Under the pieces are notes generated by a model. That model ran no database searches, was not told the DNA's origin, and saw nothing but the letters and a program-made list of their open reading frames with translations. A stretch of DNA of 64,000 bases from Streptomyces sp. DH5. Lineage in GTDB: Bacteria > Actinomycetota > Actinomycetes > Streptomycetales > Streptomycetaceae. Positions 7,918-17,079 of the stretch are shown one piece after another. Position 1 is the first letter of the stretch, and each line of letters begins with the position of its first letter. A program made the translations under genes and the position numbers. Location: NCBI RefSeq assembly GCF_020873915.1, contig NZ_JAHWGP010000001.1:248001-312000 (forward strand). Reading direction: 5' to 3'.

Positions 7918-9764
7918 GCACACCCCGGCAGGGACGCGCGGCCGACCGCGAGGTGCCCGTGCTGATCGTGGGCGGTGGCGGCTCCGGACTGACCGCCTCA
8001 CTGGCCCTGTCCGACCTCGGGGTGGAGTCCCTCCTCGTGGAACGCCACCCCTCGACGTCCATCCAGCCCAAGGCGCACATCCTCAACGCCAGGACGATGG
8101 AGATCTTCGCCCACCACGGGGTCGCCGACGACGTCTACCGGGAAGGCGCGCCCCCCGAGAACTGCGGTGCCATGGTCTGGCTGTCCAGCCTGGGCGGCGA
8201 CGCCCCCTACGACCGCAGGGTGCTGTACCGGACCAGCGCCTACGGCGGAGGCGACCTGGCCGAACGCTACGCCCTGGCGTCCGCGCAGCCGCACGCGAAC
8301 CTGGGACAGCGGTGGCTGGAACCGCTGCTGCGCCGCCACGCCGAGGAACGCGCGCCCGGCGGTCTCCTCTTCCACCACGAACTCCTCGCACTCGACGAGG
8401 ACGACTCGGGTGTCACCGCCACCGTCGCCGACCGTGTGGGCGAGAGGACGCTGCGGGTCCGCGCCTCCTACGTGATCGCCGCGGACGGCGGAAAGACGGT
8501 CGGACGCCTCCGGGGCATCCCGATGGAGGGCACTCCGACCTTCCTCGACTGGATCAACCTCCACGTCCGGGCGGACTTCTCCGCGTTCATCCCCTACGAC
8601 GACGCCGTCGTCAACCGCGTCTCCAGTCTCTCCGACGACGGAACCCTGGAGCACTGCGGCGTCGTCCCCATGGGACCGGACCACTGGGGGCGGCACTCCA
8701 GGGAGTGGACGCTGATGTTCTCCCGGCCCCCGGGCGAGCGGGGAGCGGCGGAACTGGACGACGAGACCATCGTGAAGATGGTCCGCCGGACCCTGAAACT
8801 GCCCGACGAGCACGTCATGCACGTGGAGAGCATCAGCCGGTGGCCCGTCGAGGGCACCGTGGCCCAGCGGTTCCGCTCGGGCCGGGTCTTCCTCGTCGGT
8901 GACGCCGCCCACCGCCATCCCCCCTCCGGCGCGCTCGGCCTGAACACGGGCATCCAGGACGCGCACAACCTGGCCTGGAAGCTCGCGCTGGTCCTCGACG
9001 GGAAGGCGGACGAGTCACTGCTGGACAGTTACGAACCGGAGCGGCGCCCGGTGGCCCGGCAGGTCGTGGAGCGGGCCGTCTACTCCCTGTTCAACCAGAT
9101 CGCCTTCACGGCCGCGACCGGTGTCGTCCACGGCGCCCGCCCCGAATGGAACCGCGCCCAGATGACGGCCCTGTTCGCGGACACGCCCGACGGGGAGACA
9201 CGGCGCGCCGTGCTGCGCGAGTACTTCGACACCAATCGCATCACCACCGCACACCTGGGGCTGGAGATGGGATACAGCTACGCCGACGCCGGCCGGGTGA
9301 CCGGCGACGGGACACCGCTGCCACCGGCCGACCCGCTGGGCCTGGAGTACCCGCAGACCGCACGGCCCGGCTCCCGGCTCCCGCACGCCTGGCTGCGCCA
9401 CCGCGGCGGGCGCGTCTCCACGCACCAGCTGCACACCGCCGCCGGATCGTTCCTTCTCCTGGCCGGTGTGCACGGCGCACCGTGGCTGCGGGCGGCCGAG
9501 ACCCTCTCCGCGCGCCTCGGCGTCCGCATCGACGCCCACGCCGTCGGCGCCGCGGGGCAGCCCGTGGCCGCCGACGAGCAGTGGGCACGGCTGCGCGGCC
9601 ACGACGAGCACGGCATGGTCCTCGTCCGCCCCGACGGCTTCGTGACCGCGCGTCGGCTCACCCGGTGCCCCGACCCCCTGGCGGTGCTGCGGGAAGCCCT
9701 CGGGACGGCCCTGGGACTGCCCCGGGAGACGGGCGCCGGCATCCCGGGGGAACACCGTGCCTGA
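7914..9764 (+). CDS. FAD aromatic hydroxylase (TfdB/PheA type) 1
   Basis: 616-residue class A flavin monooxygenase starting at the GTG that overlaps the O-methyltransferase stop. It has the N-terminal FAD turn VLIVGGGGSGLTASLAL, the Asp-Gly dinucleotide motif in VIAADGGKTVGR, and the GDAAHRHPPSGALGLNTG ribityl motif (Asp330). A C-terminal thioredoxin-like domain is typical of phenol hydroxylases of this subgroup. The reaction expected is NAD(P)H- and O2-dependent ring hydroxylation, possibly with decarboxylation. In cremeomycin biosynthesis a related enzyme hydroxylates 3,4-AHBA. It shares 8 bp with the next hydroxylase gene, so the two are co-translated. Confidence 0.88.
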   Translation: MSTPRQGRAADREVPVLIVGGGGSGLTASLALSDLGVESLLVERHPSTSIQPKAHILNARTMEIFAHHGVADDVYREGAPPENCGAMVWLSSLGGDAPYDRRVLYRTSAYGGGDLAERYALASAQPHANLGQRWLEPLLRRHAEERAPGGLLFHHELLALDEDDSGVTATVADRVGERTLRVRASYVIAADGGKTVGRLRGIPMEGTPTFLDWINLHVRADFSAFIPYDDAVVNRVSSLSDDGTLEHCGVVPMGPDHWGRHSREWTLMFSRPPGERGAAELDDETIVKMVRRTLKLPDEHVMHVESISRWPVEGTVAQRFRSGRVFLVGDAAHRHPPSGALGLNTGIQDAHNLAWKLALVLDGKADESLLDSYEPERRPVARQVVERAVYSLFNQIAFTAATGVVHGARPEWNRAQMTALFADTPDGETRRAVLREYFDTNRITTAHLGLEMGYSYADAGRVTGDGTPLPPADPLGLEYPQTARPGSRLPHAWLRHRGGRVSTHQLHTAAGSFLLLAGVHGAPWLRAAETLSARLGVRIDAHAVGAAGQPVAADEQWARLRGHDEHGMVLVRPDGFVTARRLTRCPDPLAVLREALGTALGLPRETGAGIPGEHRA

Positions 9765-11421
9765 CTCCACGCGGACCCCGGTGGCGATCGTGGGAGGAGG
9801 GCCGGTCGGCATCGTGCTGGCCCTCTTCCTGGACCGGTACGGCGTCCCCTGCGTGGTCTTCGACGCGCAGGAGGAGCAGCCGGCCGAACCACGCGGCAAC
9901 ACCCACAACGCCCGCACCATGGAGCACTACCGACGCCTGGGCCTCGCTGCTTCGGTCCGCCGCCTCGGGCTGCCCGCCCGGCACCCGGCCGACATCGTCT
10001 ACTTCACCCGGTACGCCGGAACCGAACTGTCCCGGCTCCAGCTGGCGTCCCGCGGCCTGCGCATGCGTCGGACGGCCACCGCACCCGCCACGGACCAGAC
10101 GCCCGAACCGGTGCACCGCGCCAACCAGATGTACGTGGAGAACCTCCTGTACGAGCACGCCCGGACCCGGCCCAACATCACGTTGCGCCTCGGCCGCCGC
10201 GTCACCGGCCTGCGCCAGAACGCCACGCAGGTGGAGCTGACGGCGGAACGTGCCGACGGGCCCGCCGAGCACTGGACCGCCCGCTACGCCGTGGGCTGTG
10301 ACGGCGGGCGGAGCTTCGTACGCCGCACCCTCGGTGTCCACTACGAGGGCGCCGGTGCCCTCGACCAGGACGTGCTGGGACGCCGGGCGACCGCCGCCCA
10401 CCTGCGGCTGCCGACCTTCCACCGGGACGTGGTCACCGGACGCCGGGCCTGGAGCTACTGGTCGCTCAACAGCGATCTGGTCATGAACCTGATCGCACTC
10501 AACGGCGAGGACGAGTTCTTCCTCCTGAGCAGCTCGATCGATCCGGACACCGCGGGCCCGGACCGGATCCAGGAGCTGGTACACCGCGCCGCCGGCGTGC
10601 CGCTCCCGGTCGAGGTGCTCAGCCGGCGCCCCTGGACACCCGGAGTGGCCCTGGTCGCCCAGCGCCTCACCATCGGCCGGGTCCTGCTGGCCGGGGACGC
10701 CGCGCACCTGTTCACGCCGAACGGGGGTTTCGGCATGAACACCGGCATCGACGACACGGCCAACCTGGCGTGGAAACTCGCCGCTCTCCTGCACGGATGG
10801 GGAGGCACGGGACTGCTGTCCACCTATGAGAGCGAACGCCGCCCCGTCGCACGGCGCAACACCACCGCCGCCCGGGAACTCAACGCGGGGCTCGGCTCCA
10901 TCGAGCGCCCCGACTTCCTGGAGGAGGACAGCACGCGCGGTGCCGAGGCGCGCGCCCGCGTCGGCGAGCTGCTGCGCTGCTACGGCGAGCGCACCCACTC
11001 GCTCGGCGTCCAGCTCGGTGCCCGGTACGACGGGTCCCCGATCGTCGCCGCCGACGGCGAGCCGCCGGCCGACTCCTGGGGCACCTACACGCCCTCGAGC
11101 GTGCCCGGGGGCCGCGCCCCCCACCTGTGGCTGGACGACTGGCACGGACCGGGCAGTTCCCTGTTCGACCGTCTCGGGCCCGGCTTCACCCTCCTGCGAC
11201 TCGGCGGACGGGCACCCGCGGGCAAGGAACTGGAGGCGGCCGCCCAGGCCCGGGGGATGCCGCTGACCGTGCTGGACATCGACCTCGAAGCGGCCCGCGA
11301 TCTGTACGAACGGGACCTCGTCCTCGTCCGCCCCGACCAGCACGTGGCCTGGCGGGGCAACCGACTGCCCACGGACCCGGACCGGCTGACGGCACTCGTG
11401 ACCGGGTCGGACGGACGGTGA
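9757..11421 (+). CDS. FAD aromatic hydroxylase 2
   Basis: 554-residue class A flavin monooxygenase, distinct from its upstream neighbour but with the same architecture: VAIVGGGPVGIVLALFL at the N-terminus, AVGCDGGRSFVRR, and GDAAHLFTPNGGFGMNTG around Asp314. The C-terminus is a shorter thioredoxin-like domain. GTG at 9757 lies inside the end of the previous gene (8-bp overlap). The RGNTHNARTMEHYRRLG segment is typical of members that hydroxylate aromatic acids or polyketide rings. Two tandem hydroxylases suggest two oxidations of the aminobenzoate core, or one hydroxylation and one oxidative rearrangement; which does what cannot be read from sequence. Confidence 0.88.
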   Translation: MPDSTRTPVAIVGGGPVGIVLALFLDRYGVPCVVFDAQEEQPAEPRGNTHNARTMEHYRRLGLAASVRRLGLPARHPADIVYFTRYAGTELSRLQLASRGLRMRRTATAPATDQTPEPVHRANQMYVENLLYEHARTRPNITLRLGRRVTGLRQNATQVELTAERADGPAEHWTARYAVGCDGGRSFVRRTLGVHYEGAGALDQDVLGRRATAAHLRLPTFHRDVVTGRRAWSYWSLNSDLVMNLIALNGEDEFFLLSSSIDPDTAGPDRIQELVHRAAGVPLPVEVLSRRPWTPGVALVAQRLTIGRVLLAGDAAHLFTPNGGFGMNTGIDDTANLAWKLAALLHGWGGTGLLSTYESERRPVARRNTTAARELNAGLGSIERPDFLEEDSTRGAEARARVGELLRCYGERTHSLGVQLGARYDGSPIVAADGEPPADSWGTYTPSSVPGGRAPHLWLDDWHGPGSSLFDRLGPGFTLLRLGGRAPAGKELEAAAQARGMPLTVLDIDLEAARDLYERDLVLVRPDQHVAWRGNRLPTDPDRLTALVTGSDGR

Positions 11422-11481
11422 CGGCCTCGGCACTCCCGCACCCGGCCCACTCCCCGCCTCCCACACCACCCTGGAGCTGTG

Positions 11482-12690
11482 ATGTCACGCCGCCTCTTCA
11501 CGTCCGAGTCAGTCACCGAAGGACACCCCGACAAGATCGCTGACCAGATCAGCGACACCATCCTCGACGCGCTCCTGCGCGACGACCCCGCCGCCCGCGT
11601 CGCCGTCGAGACACTGATCACCACCGGCCAGGTGCACGTCGCCGGCGAGGTCACCACCACCGCCTACGCGCCGGTCGCCCAGCTGGTGCGCGACACCATC
11701 CTCTCCATCGGCTACGACTCCTCCCGCAAGGGCTTCGACGGAGCCTCCTGCGGCGTCTCGGTGTCCCTCGGCAGTCAGTCGCCCGACATCGCCCGGGGCG
11801 TCGCCGCCGCCCACGAGACGCGCGAGAACGCGGACGGCGACACCCTCGACCGGCAGGGCGCGGGCGACCAGGGACTGATGTTCGGCTACGCCACCGACGA
11901 GACACCCACCCTCATGCCCCTGCCGATCGACCTGGCGCACCGTCTGTCCCGCCGCCTCTCCGCCGCACGCCGGGACGGCTCGATGCCCTATCTGCGTCCC
12001 GACGGAAAGACCCAGGTCACCATCGAATACCAGGGCAGCCGTCCCGTGCGCCTGGACACGGTCGTGGTCTCCGCCCAGCACGCGGTGGACGTCGACATCG
12101 ACACGATGCTGACCCCCGACGTCCGTGCGCACGTGGTGGAGCACGTGCTGGAACAGCTCGCGGACGACGGCATCAAACTGGAGACCGACGACCACCGGCT
12201 CCTGGTCAACCCCACCGGCCGCTTCGAGATCGGCGGACCGATGGGTGACGCCGGCCTGACCGGCCGCAAGATCATCACCGACACCTACGGCGGCATGGCC
12301 CGGCACGGCGGCGGCGCCTTCTCCGGGAAGGACCCCTCCAAGGTCGACCGCTCCGCCGCGTACGCGATGCGCTGGGTCGCCAAGAACGTGGTCGCGGCCG
12401 GTCTCGCCGCACGCTGCGAGGTCCAGGTCGCCTACGCCATCGGCAAGGCCCGGCCGGTCGGCCTGTTCGTCGAGACGTTCGGCACCGCCACCGTCTCCCA
12501 GGCGCGCGTCGAGCAGGCCATCGGGGACGTCTTCGACCTGCGTCCGGCCTCCATCATCCGGGACCTCGACCTGCTCCGCCCGATCTACGCCCGGACCGCC
12601 GCCTACGGCCACTTCGGACGTGAGACACCTGACTTCACCTGGGAACGCACCGATCGCGTGCAGCAGCTCAAGGCCGCGGCGGGACTGTGA
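11482..12690 (+). CDS. metK: S-adenosylmethionine synthetase
   Basis: 402 aa, full length, ATP + methionine to SAM. Signature segments seen: [17 protein letters not shown] at the N-terminus, [12 protein letters not shown], and the phosphate loop [19 protein letters not shown]. The ATG at 11482 is preceded at 5 nt by GGAG; an in-frame GTG one codon earlier is less well placed. A housekeeping metK is expected elsewhere in the genome, so this is probably a cluster-dedicated copy. It stands upstream of adenosine kinase and metF, with which it forms a methyl-supply cassette for the two O-methyltransferases. Confidence 0.93.
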   Translation: MSRRLFTSESVTEGHPDKIADQISDTILDALLRDDPAARVAVETLITTGQVHVAGEVTTTAYAPVAQLVRDTILSIGYDSSRKGFDGASCGVSVSLGSQSPDIARGVAAAHETRENADGDTLDRQGAGDQGLMFGYATDETPTLMPLPIDLAHRLSRRLSAARRDGSMPYLRPDGKTQVTIEYQGSRPVRLDTVVVSAQHAVDVDIDTMLTPDVRAHVVEHVLEQLADDGIKLETDDHRLLVNPTGRFEIGGPMGDAGLTGRKIITDTYGGMARHGGGAFSGKDPSKVDRSAAYAMRWVAKNVVAAGLAARCEVQVAYAIGKARPVGLFVETFGTATVSQARVEQAIGDVFDLRPASIIRDLDLLRPIYARTAAYGHFGRETPDFTWERTDRVQQLKAAAGL

Positions 12691-12716
12691 CCACGCATCC
12701 ACCGAGGAGACCCGAC

Positions 12717-13697
12717 GTGCGCATCGCCGTCACCGGCTCGATCGCCACCGACCACCTGGCCGTCTTTCCCGGACGGTTCACCGACCACCTGATTCCCGAC
12801 CGGCTGGACCACCTCTCCCTGTCGTTCCTGGCCGACACCCTCGACGTGCGCCGCGGCGGCGTGGCGGCCAACATCGCGGTGGGACTGGCACGGCTCTCCC
12901 TCGCCCCTCTCCTGGTGGGTGCCGTCGGCAGGGACTTCACCGACTACGCCGCCTGGCTGCGGAACGCCGGGGTCGACACCGCCCTGCACATCAGCGACAC
13001 CGCGCACACCGCGCGGTTCATGTGCACGACCGACGCCGAGCACAACCAGATCGCCACGTTCTACGCCGGAGCCATGGCCGAGGCGAAACACATCTCCCTG
13101 ACGGACATCGTCGAACGCACCGGACGGCCCGACCTGGTACTGATCGCCCCGGACGACCCCGAAGCCATGCTCCGCCACACCGGGGAGTGCCGTACGCTCG
13201 GCATCCCCTTCGCGGCCGACCCCTCCCAGCAACTGGCCAGGCTCGACCGGGAGCAGACCCGCACCCTGGTCGACGGCGCCCGGTTCCTGTTCACCAACGA
13301 GTACGAGTCCGCCCTGCTCCTCGAACGCACCGGCTGGGCGGCGGAGGAGGTCCTCGCCCGGACCGGCGCCTGGATCTCCACCAGGGGAGCCGACGGCGTG
13401 CGGATCGCACGGCACACCCGGGAGACCTGCCACATCCCCGCCGTACCCGTGCGGGAACCGGTCGACCCGACCGGTGTCGGGGACGCGCTGCGGGCCGGAT
13501 TCCTGGCCGCCGCGGCCCACGACCTGCCCGTGGAGGAGGCGGCCCGCCTGGGATGCGCGCTCGCCACCCTCGTCCTCGAGACCATCGGCACCCAGGACTA
13601 CAAGGTGGTCCCGGCGGACCTGCTGCGGCGCGTCGCCGACACCTACGGCTCCGCCTCGGCGGCCGCCCTCGAACCCCTGCTGGACGACCTGCCATGA
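12717..13697 (+). CDS. PfkB-family kinase, probable adenosine kinase
   Basis: 326 aa. N-terminus [21 protein letters not shown] is characteristic of actinobacterial adenosine kinases. PfkB motif 1 is in [16 protein letters not shown], and motif 2 with the catalytic base is DPTGVGDAL (Asp256). The GTG at 12717 has GAGGAG 7 nt upstream; an in-frame GTG at 12687 overlapping the metK stop is possible but lacks a site. In the cassette it would phosphorylate adenosine released from S-adenosylhomocysteine, pulling methyl transfer forward. A SAH hydrolase is not in the window and may come from the chromosome. It overlaps metF by 4 bp (ATGA). Confidence 0.88.
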   Translation: MRIAVTGSIATDHLAVFPGRFTDHLIPDRLDHLSLSFLADTLDVRRGGVAANIAVGLARLSLAPLLVGAVGRDFTDYAAWLRNAGVDTALHISDTAHTARFMCTTDAEHNQIATFYAGAMAEAKHISLTDIVERTGRPDLVLIAPDDPEAMLRHTGECRTLGIPFAADPSQQLARLDREQTRTLVDGARFLFTNEYESALLLERTGWAAEEVLARTGAWISTRGADGVRIARHTRETCHIPAVPVREPVDPTGVGDALRAGFLAAAAHDLPVEEAARLGCALATLVLETIGTQDYKVVPADLLRRVADTYGSASAAALEPLLDDLP

Positions 13698-14617
13698 GCC
13701 TGCTCACGGAACGACGCCCGCACCCCGCGCCCGGGAAGACCCTCTCGTTGCGGGAACATCTCAGGACGGGCACGCCCACCTTCTCCTTCGAGTTCTTCCC
13801 GCCCAGGACACGAGCGGGAGCCGCCGCTCTGTGGCGGACCGTCCGGCGGGTCGAAGCCCTGGCCCCCACCTTCGTCTCCGTCACCTACGGGGCCGGCGGG
13901 TCCTCAAGGAGCCGCACCGTCGAGGTGACCGGACGCATCGCCTCCGACACCTCGCTGCGCCCGGTCGCCCATCTGACGGCGGTGGGCCACTCGGTGAGCG
14001 AACTGCGCAACATCGTCGGCCAGTACGCCGACGCCGGAGTGCGGGACGTCCTCGCCCTGCGCGGAGACCCTCCGGGCGACCCCCGCGGCCCGTGGACACC
14101 CCATCCCCGCGGACTGACCCACGCGCAGGACCTGGTGCGCCTGGTCAAGGAACTGGGGGACTTCACGGTGGGCGTGGCGGCCTTCCCCGAGCGCCACCCG
14201 CGTTCGCCGGACGAGGAGAGCGACCTGCGGCACTTCGTCGCCAAGTGCCGCGCCGGCGCCGACTACGCCATCACGCAGATGTTCTTCGACGTGGAGGACT
14301 ACCTGCGGCTGCGGGACCGCGTCACCCGGGCCGGCTGCCACACCCCCATCATCCCCGAGATCATGCCGGCCACCGACGTCCGGCAGATCGCGCGCTTCGC
14401 CGAACTCTCCGACGCCACCTTCCCGCCGGAGCTCGCCAGGCGGCTCGACCGGGCACGCGAACGACCCGACGAGGGGCACCGGATCGGAGTGGAGTACGCG
14501 ACGGCCATGGCCGAGCGGCTCCTGCGCGAAGGGGCGCCGGGGCTGCACTACATCACGCTCAACCGCTCCTCGGCCACGCTCGAAATCCACCAGAACGTGC
14601 GACCCGCACCGGGGTAA
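13694..14617 (+). CDS. metF: 5,10-methylenetetrahydrofolate reductase
   Basis: 307-residue FAD-dependent reductase of the MetF family. Seen: SFEFFPPR at the start of the barrel, [21 protein letters not shown], and the [10 protein letters not shown] segment. It makes 5-methyl-THF, the methyl donor for homocysteine remethylation, and so closes the methyl cycle with MetK and adenosine kinase. ATG at 13694 overlaps the kinase stop by 4 bp, which implies coupled translation. As with metK it is probably a second copy assigned to the biosynthetic cluster. Confidence 0.92.
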   Translation: MSLLTERRPHPAPGKTLSLREHLRTGTPTFSFEFFPPRTRAGAAALWRTVRRVEALAPTFVSVTYGAGGSSRSRTVEVTGRIASDTSLRPVAHLTAVGHSVSELRNIVGQYADAGVRDVLALRGDPPGDPRGPWTPHPRGLTHAQDLVRLVKELGDFTVGVAAFPERHPRSPDEESDLRHFVAKCRAGADYAITQMFFDVEDYLRLRDRVTRAGCHTPIIPEIMPATDVRQIARFAELSDATFPPELARRLDRARERPDEGHRIGVEYATAMAERLLREGAPGLHYITLNRSSATLEIHQNVRPAPG

Positions 14618-14635
14618 CCCGCACGATCCCTCCCT

Positions 14636-14671
14636 CGTTGCTCCCGTCGGCGTCCAACGCCGGAAGCAACG
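14636..14671 (+). promoter_or_regulatory. stem-loop upstream of the SnoaL-like gene
   Basis: Two-part hairpin: outer arms CGTTGCT (14636-14642) and AGCAACG (14665-14671), inner arms CGGCGT and ACGCCG around a 3-nt loop, with an asymmetric bulge between. It lies between metF and the following gene, about 20 bp before the next ATG. No T-run follows, so it may limit read-through, or mark a processing site, rather than terminate strongly. Confidence 0.5.
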
Positions 14672-14689
14672 CACCGACAGGGAGAGAAG

Positions 14690-15124
14690 ATGCCGGCCCC
14701 TCAGACCGAGACAACCCGTACCCTCGAGCGGTTCTACGGCGCCGAGGCCGCGTACATCGCCGCGGGAGGACCAGGAAAGGCCAGCTTCGACGAGGTCGCG
14801 GCGTGCCTGGACCCCGAGGTGACGCTCCACCAGGCGCCCGGACTGCCGTACTCGGGCACCTGGCGCGGGCGGAAGGGAATCGAGGAGTTCCTGGCCGTCA
14901 TGGGCGACGCCTGGCGGAGCATGGAATTCCTCGACCAGCGGTGCTTCGTCGAGGGCGGGGACGTCGTGGTGACCAACCACGTCCGCTTCGTGGCCCGGCG
15001 CACGGGCCGCGAACTGGACACCAGGATCGTCCAGGAGATGACCGTCCGGGACGGCCGGATCCACGAGATCCGGCCCTACTACTGGGACCCGGCCGCCGTC
15101 TCCGCTGCCCTCGGCTCCACCTGA
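14690..15124 (+). CDS. SnoaL-like / NTF2-fold protein
   Basis: 144 aa with the cone-shaped NTF2-like fold pattern: N-terminal helices, then CLDPEVTLHQAPGLPYSGTWRGRKGIEEFL and C-terminal strands ending in IHEIRPYYWDP. A GGGAGAGAAG site precedes the ATG. Family members act as cyclases, hydrolases or small-molecule binding proteins. It is the last + strand gene of the cluster as visible and ends 7 bp from a convergent gene, which marks the likely right border. Role in the pathway unknown. Confidence 0.8.
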   Translation: MPAPQTETTRTLERFYGAEAAYIAAGGPGKASFDEVAACLDPEVTLHQAPGLPYSGTWRGRKGIEEFLAVMGDAWRSMEFLDQRCFVEGGDVVVTNHVRFVARRTGRELDTRIVQEMTVRDGRIHEIRPYYWDPAAVSAALGST

Positions 15125-15131
15125 GCGGCCG

Positions 15132-16403
15132 TCAGTCCAGGGACCGGTCGACCGAGGCCAGCGGCAGGGCGAACAGCATCCGCCCGGACTGCGACCACAC
15201 GTCGCCCGTCTCCTGCCAGTAGGACAGGGACGTCGCCTCGCCGCTCCAGCAGCGGTGTGTCTCGTCCGCCCCGCAGCGGGTGGGGCGGGCGCCGTCCGTG
15301 TCCTGCCGCCACAGCGTGCCGCGCTCGTCCGGCGTCCCGGTCATCCGGCCCAGGTACCAGCCCGACCGGTACGACAGCACACTGCGCACATGGGTCAGTT
15401 CGGTCTCGTACACCGCCACCGGATCCGCCTCGAGCAGCCCGGTCCGCTCCGGCCGGGCGCTGAACGCGTACCGCCACAGCCGGGTCGGCCCGTCCTCGTC
15501 CGCGGGCGTCGCCTCGTGCGCGACCAGGCTGTCCGGCGCGGTGCTGCGGTCCAGGGCGATGCCGCCGGGCCGGGGGGCGCCGGCGCCGGCGGTCCGGTAC
15601 GAGGCGACCGCCGGGAGGACGTACCGCGCCCCGGCCGCCGACCAGCCGCCGGGCACCCGTCCGACGGAGGTGCCCTCCACGGTCGCCCGCTGCATCCGGT
15701 CCAGGTCGTACACGTACAGGGCGCCGCCCTCGCCCCCGTCGGTCGTGACCAGCAGTTTGTCCTGGTACCAGACCATGCCCGACACGGTGGAGCCCAGCCC
15801 GCGGTAGTCGTGGCCCCCGTCCACCGGGACGGCGAGCAGCGCCCAGGTGTAGCGGAGTTCCCCGGCGTCCCCGGCGTTGACGAAGGCGACCCGGGCGAGC
15901 CCTTGCTCCGCCGCGGTGCCCGTGGTCCTGCTCCACCCGGAGAGGACCACCCGGTTCTCGCCCCAGCGGCCGTCCTCGTCCGCGTCCCCGGATGTGGTGA
16001 CCGCGCCGGCCCGCCACCCGTCGGTGTCGTGGCCCGGCCAGCAGTACGCCCGGGTGGCGGCGGGCTCGACGGGCAGGGCCCGCCGGTCGTCCTCCGTGCA
16101 GTCCGCCTCGTCGCGCAGCGAGCCGTCGGGGTCGGCGAGTACGTCACCCACCCCGACGGGCGGGCCCATCCCCTCGGCGAGGCGGTCGAGCGTGCCCGCC
16201 GGCACGCTGTCCTCCGTCAGTCGCAGCGGTGCGGTGTCGGCGGCCGCGGTCAGCGGCTTCAGTGCCCCGGGGTCGTCGGCGTCGGTGGCCTGCGAAGCGC
16301 TGATCAGGGTGGCGGCCGCGGTCAGCGCGAGCGCCGCCCCGGCGAGCCCGGCCCGCAGCGCCCTGCCCCGTCTGCGTCGGCGGTGTCTGCCGCGATGTCC
16401 CAT
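15132..16403 (-). CDS. exported beta-propeller-like protein
   Basis: 423 aa. The ATG at 16403 (reverse) is preceded by GGGAGGACG and starts a classical signal peptide: an Arg-rich n-region (about 8 Arg), then a hydrophobic stretch RAGLAGAALALTAAATLISA. The mature part contains several short repeated strand segments (for example VSGMVWYQDKLLVTTDGG, then WYLGRMTGTPDERGTLW) and three possible disulfides, consistent with a secreted propeller. The frame stays open further upstream only because the repeat-rich GC region lacks stops. No catalytic motif recognised. It may use the GAF-regulator gene's transcript or its own promoter. Confidence 0.75.
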   Translation of the reverse strand: MGHRGRHRRRRRGRALRAGLAGAALALTAAATLISASQATDADDPGALKPLTAAADTAPLRLTEDSVPAGTLDRLAEGMGPPVGVGDVLADPDGSLRDEADCTEDDRRALPVEPAATRAYCWPGHDTDGWRAGAVTTSGDADEDGRWGENRVVLSGWSRTTGTAAEQGLARVAFVNAGDAGELRYTWALLAVPVDGGHDYRGLGSTVSGMVWYQDKLLVTTDGGEGGALYVYDLDRMQRATVEGTSVGRVPGGWSAAGARYVLPAVASYRTAGAGAPRPGGIALDRSTAPDSLVAHEATPADEDGPTRLWRYAFSARPERTGLLEADPVAVYETELTHVRSVLSYRSGWYLGRMTGTPDERGTLWRQDTDGARPTRCGADETHRCWSGEATSLSYWQETGDVWSQSGRMLFALPLASVDRSLD

Positions 16404-17079
16404 AACGTCCTCCCGGGGCGAGTCAACTGCGTCCGGTGATCCGCGGGTTGACCGAGGAGCAGAGGGGGTGGCCCGTACCGGGATGCTACGACAACCGGCC
16501 GCCGCACACGACGAAGACCCCGCAATTGCGCGGAATCCGCACTCCTCCCGGGCGGCGGCCGGTACGCCGGGCCCCGCCGGGCCCGCCCTGCACCGGTTCG
16601 CGCCGACTCCCGGCGCTCCTCGCTCTCCGGCGTGATCGGCGGGAGAAGGACCACACCCCGGGCCCCGGACGGCCCGGCGCCCGACATCCGGCCCGGCGCC
16701 CGGACCGGGCCTCCCCGGGTCCGGGGTCCTCGGCTCCGGGGCCTCCGGGCTGCGGGGCCCTCGGCTCCGGGGCCTCCGGACCCAGACCCCCCGGCTCCGG
16801 GGCCTCCCCGGCTCCGGGGCCTTCGGCTCCGGGACTCTCGGACCCAGACCCCCCGGCACCGGGACCTCCCCGGCTCCGGGACCCCCGGACCCAGCCCCCC
16901 CCGGATCCGGGGCCTTCGGCTCCGGGACCTCCGGGCTCCGGGACTCTCGGACCCAGACCCCCCGGCACCGGGACCTCCCCGGCTCCGGGACCCCCGGACC
17001 CAGCCCCCCCGGATCCGGGGCCTCTCCCGGGCCCGGCCTCCCCGGACCCCGGATCCCGGACCCCGGAGGGCCTGGTGGG
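16404..17079. repeat. 677-bp C/G-rich intergenic region with a ~91-bp direct repeat
   Basis: No supported gene. From about 16660 the + strand is a mass of degenerate units based on GGCTCCGGGGCCTCC. Within it, 16825-16915 and 16934-17023 are nearly identical 90-91 bp copies, 109 bp apart; they differ by one C in a C8/C7 run. Open frames on both strands here encode only low-complexity Pro/Gly/Arg and are artefacts of composition. Confidence 0.8.
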
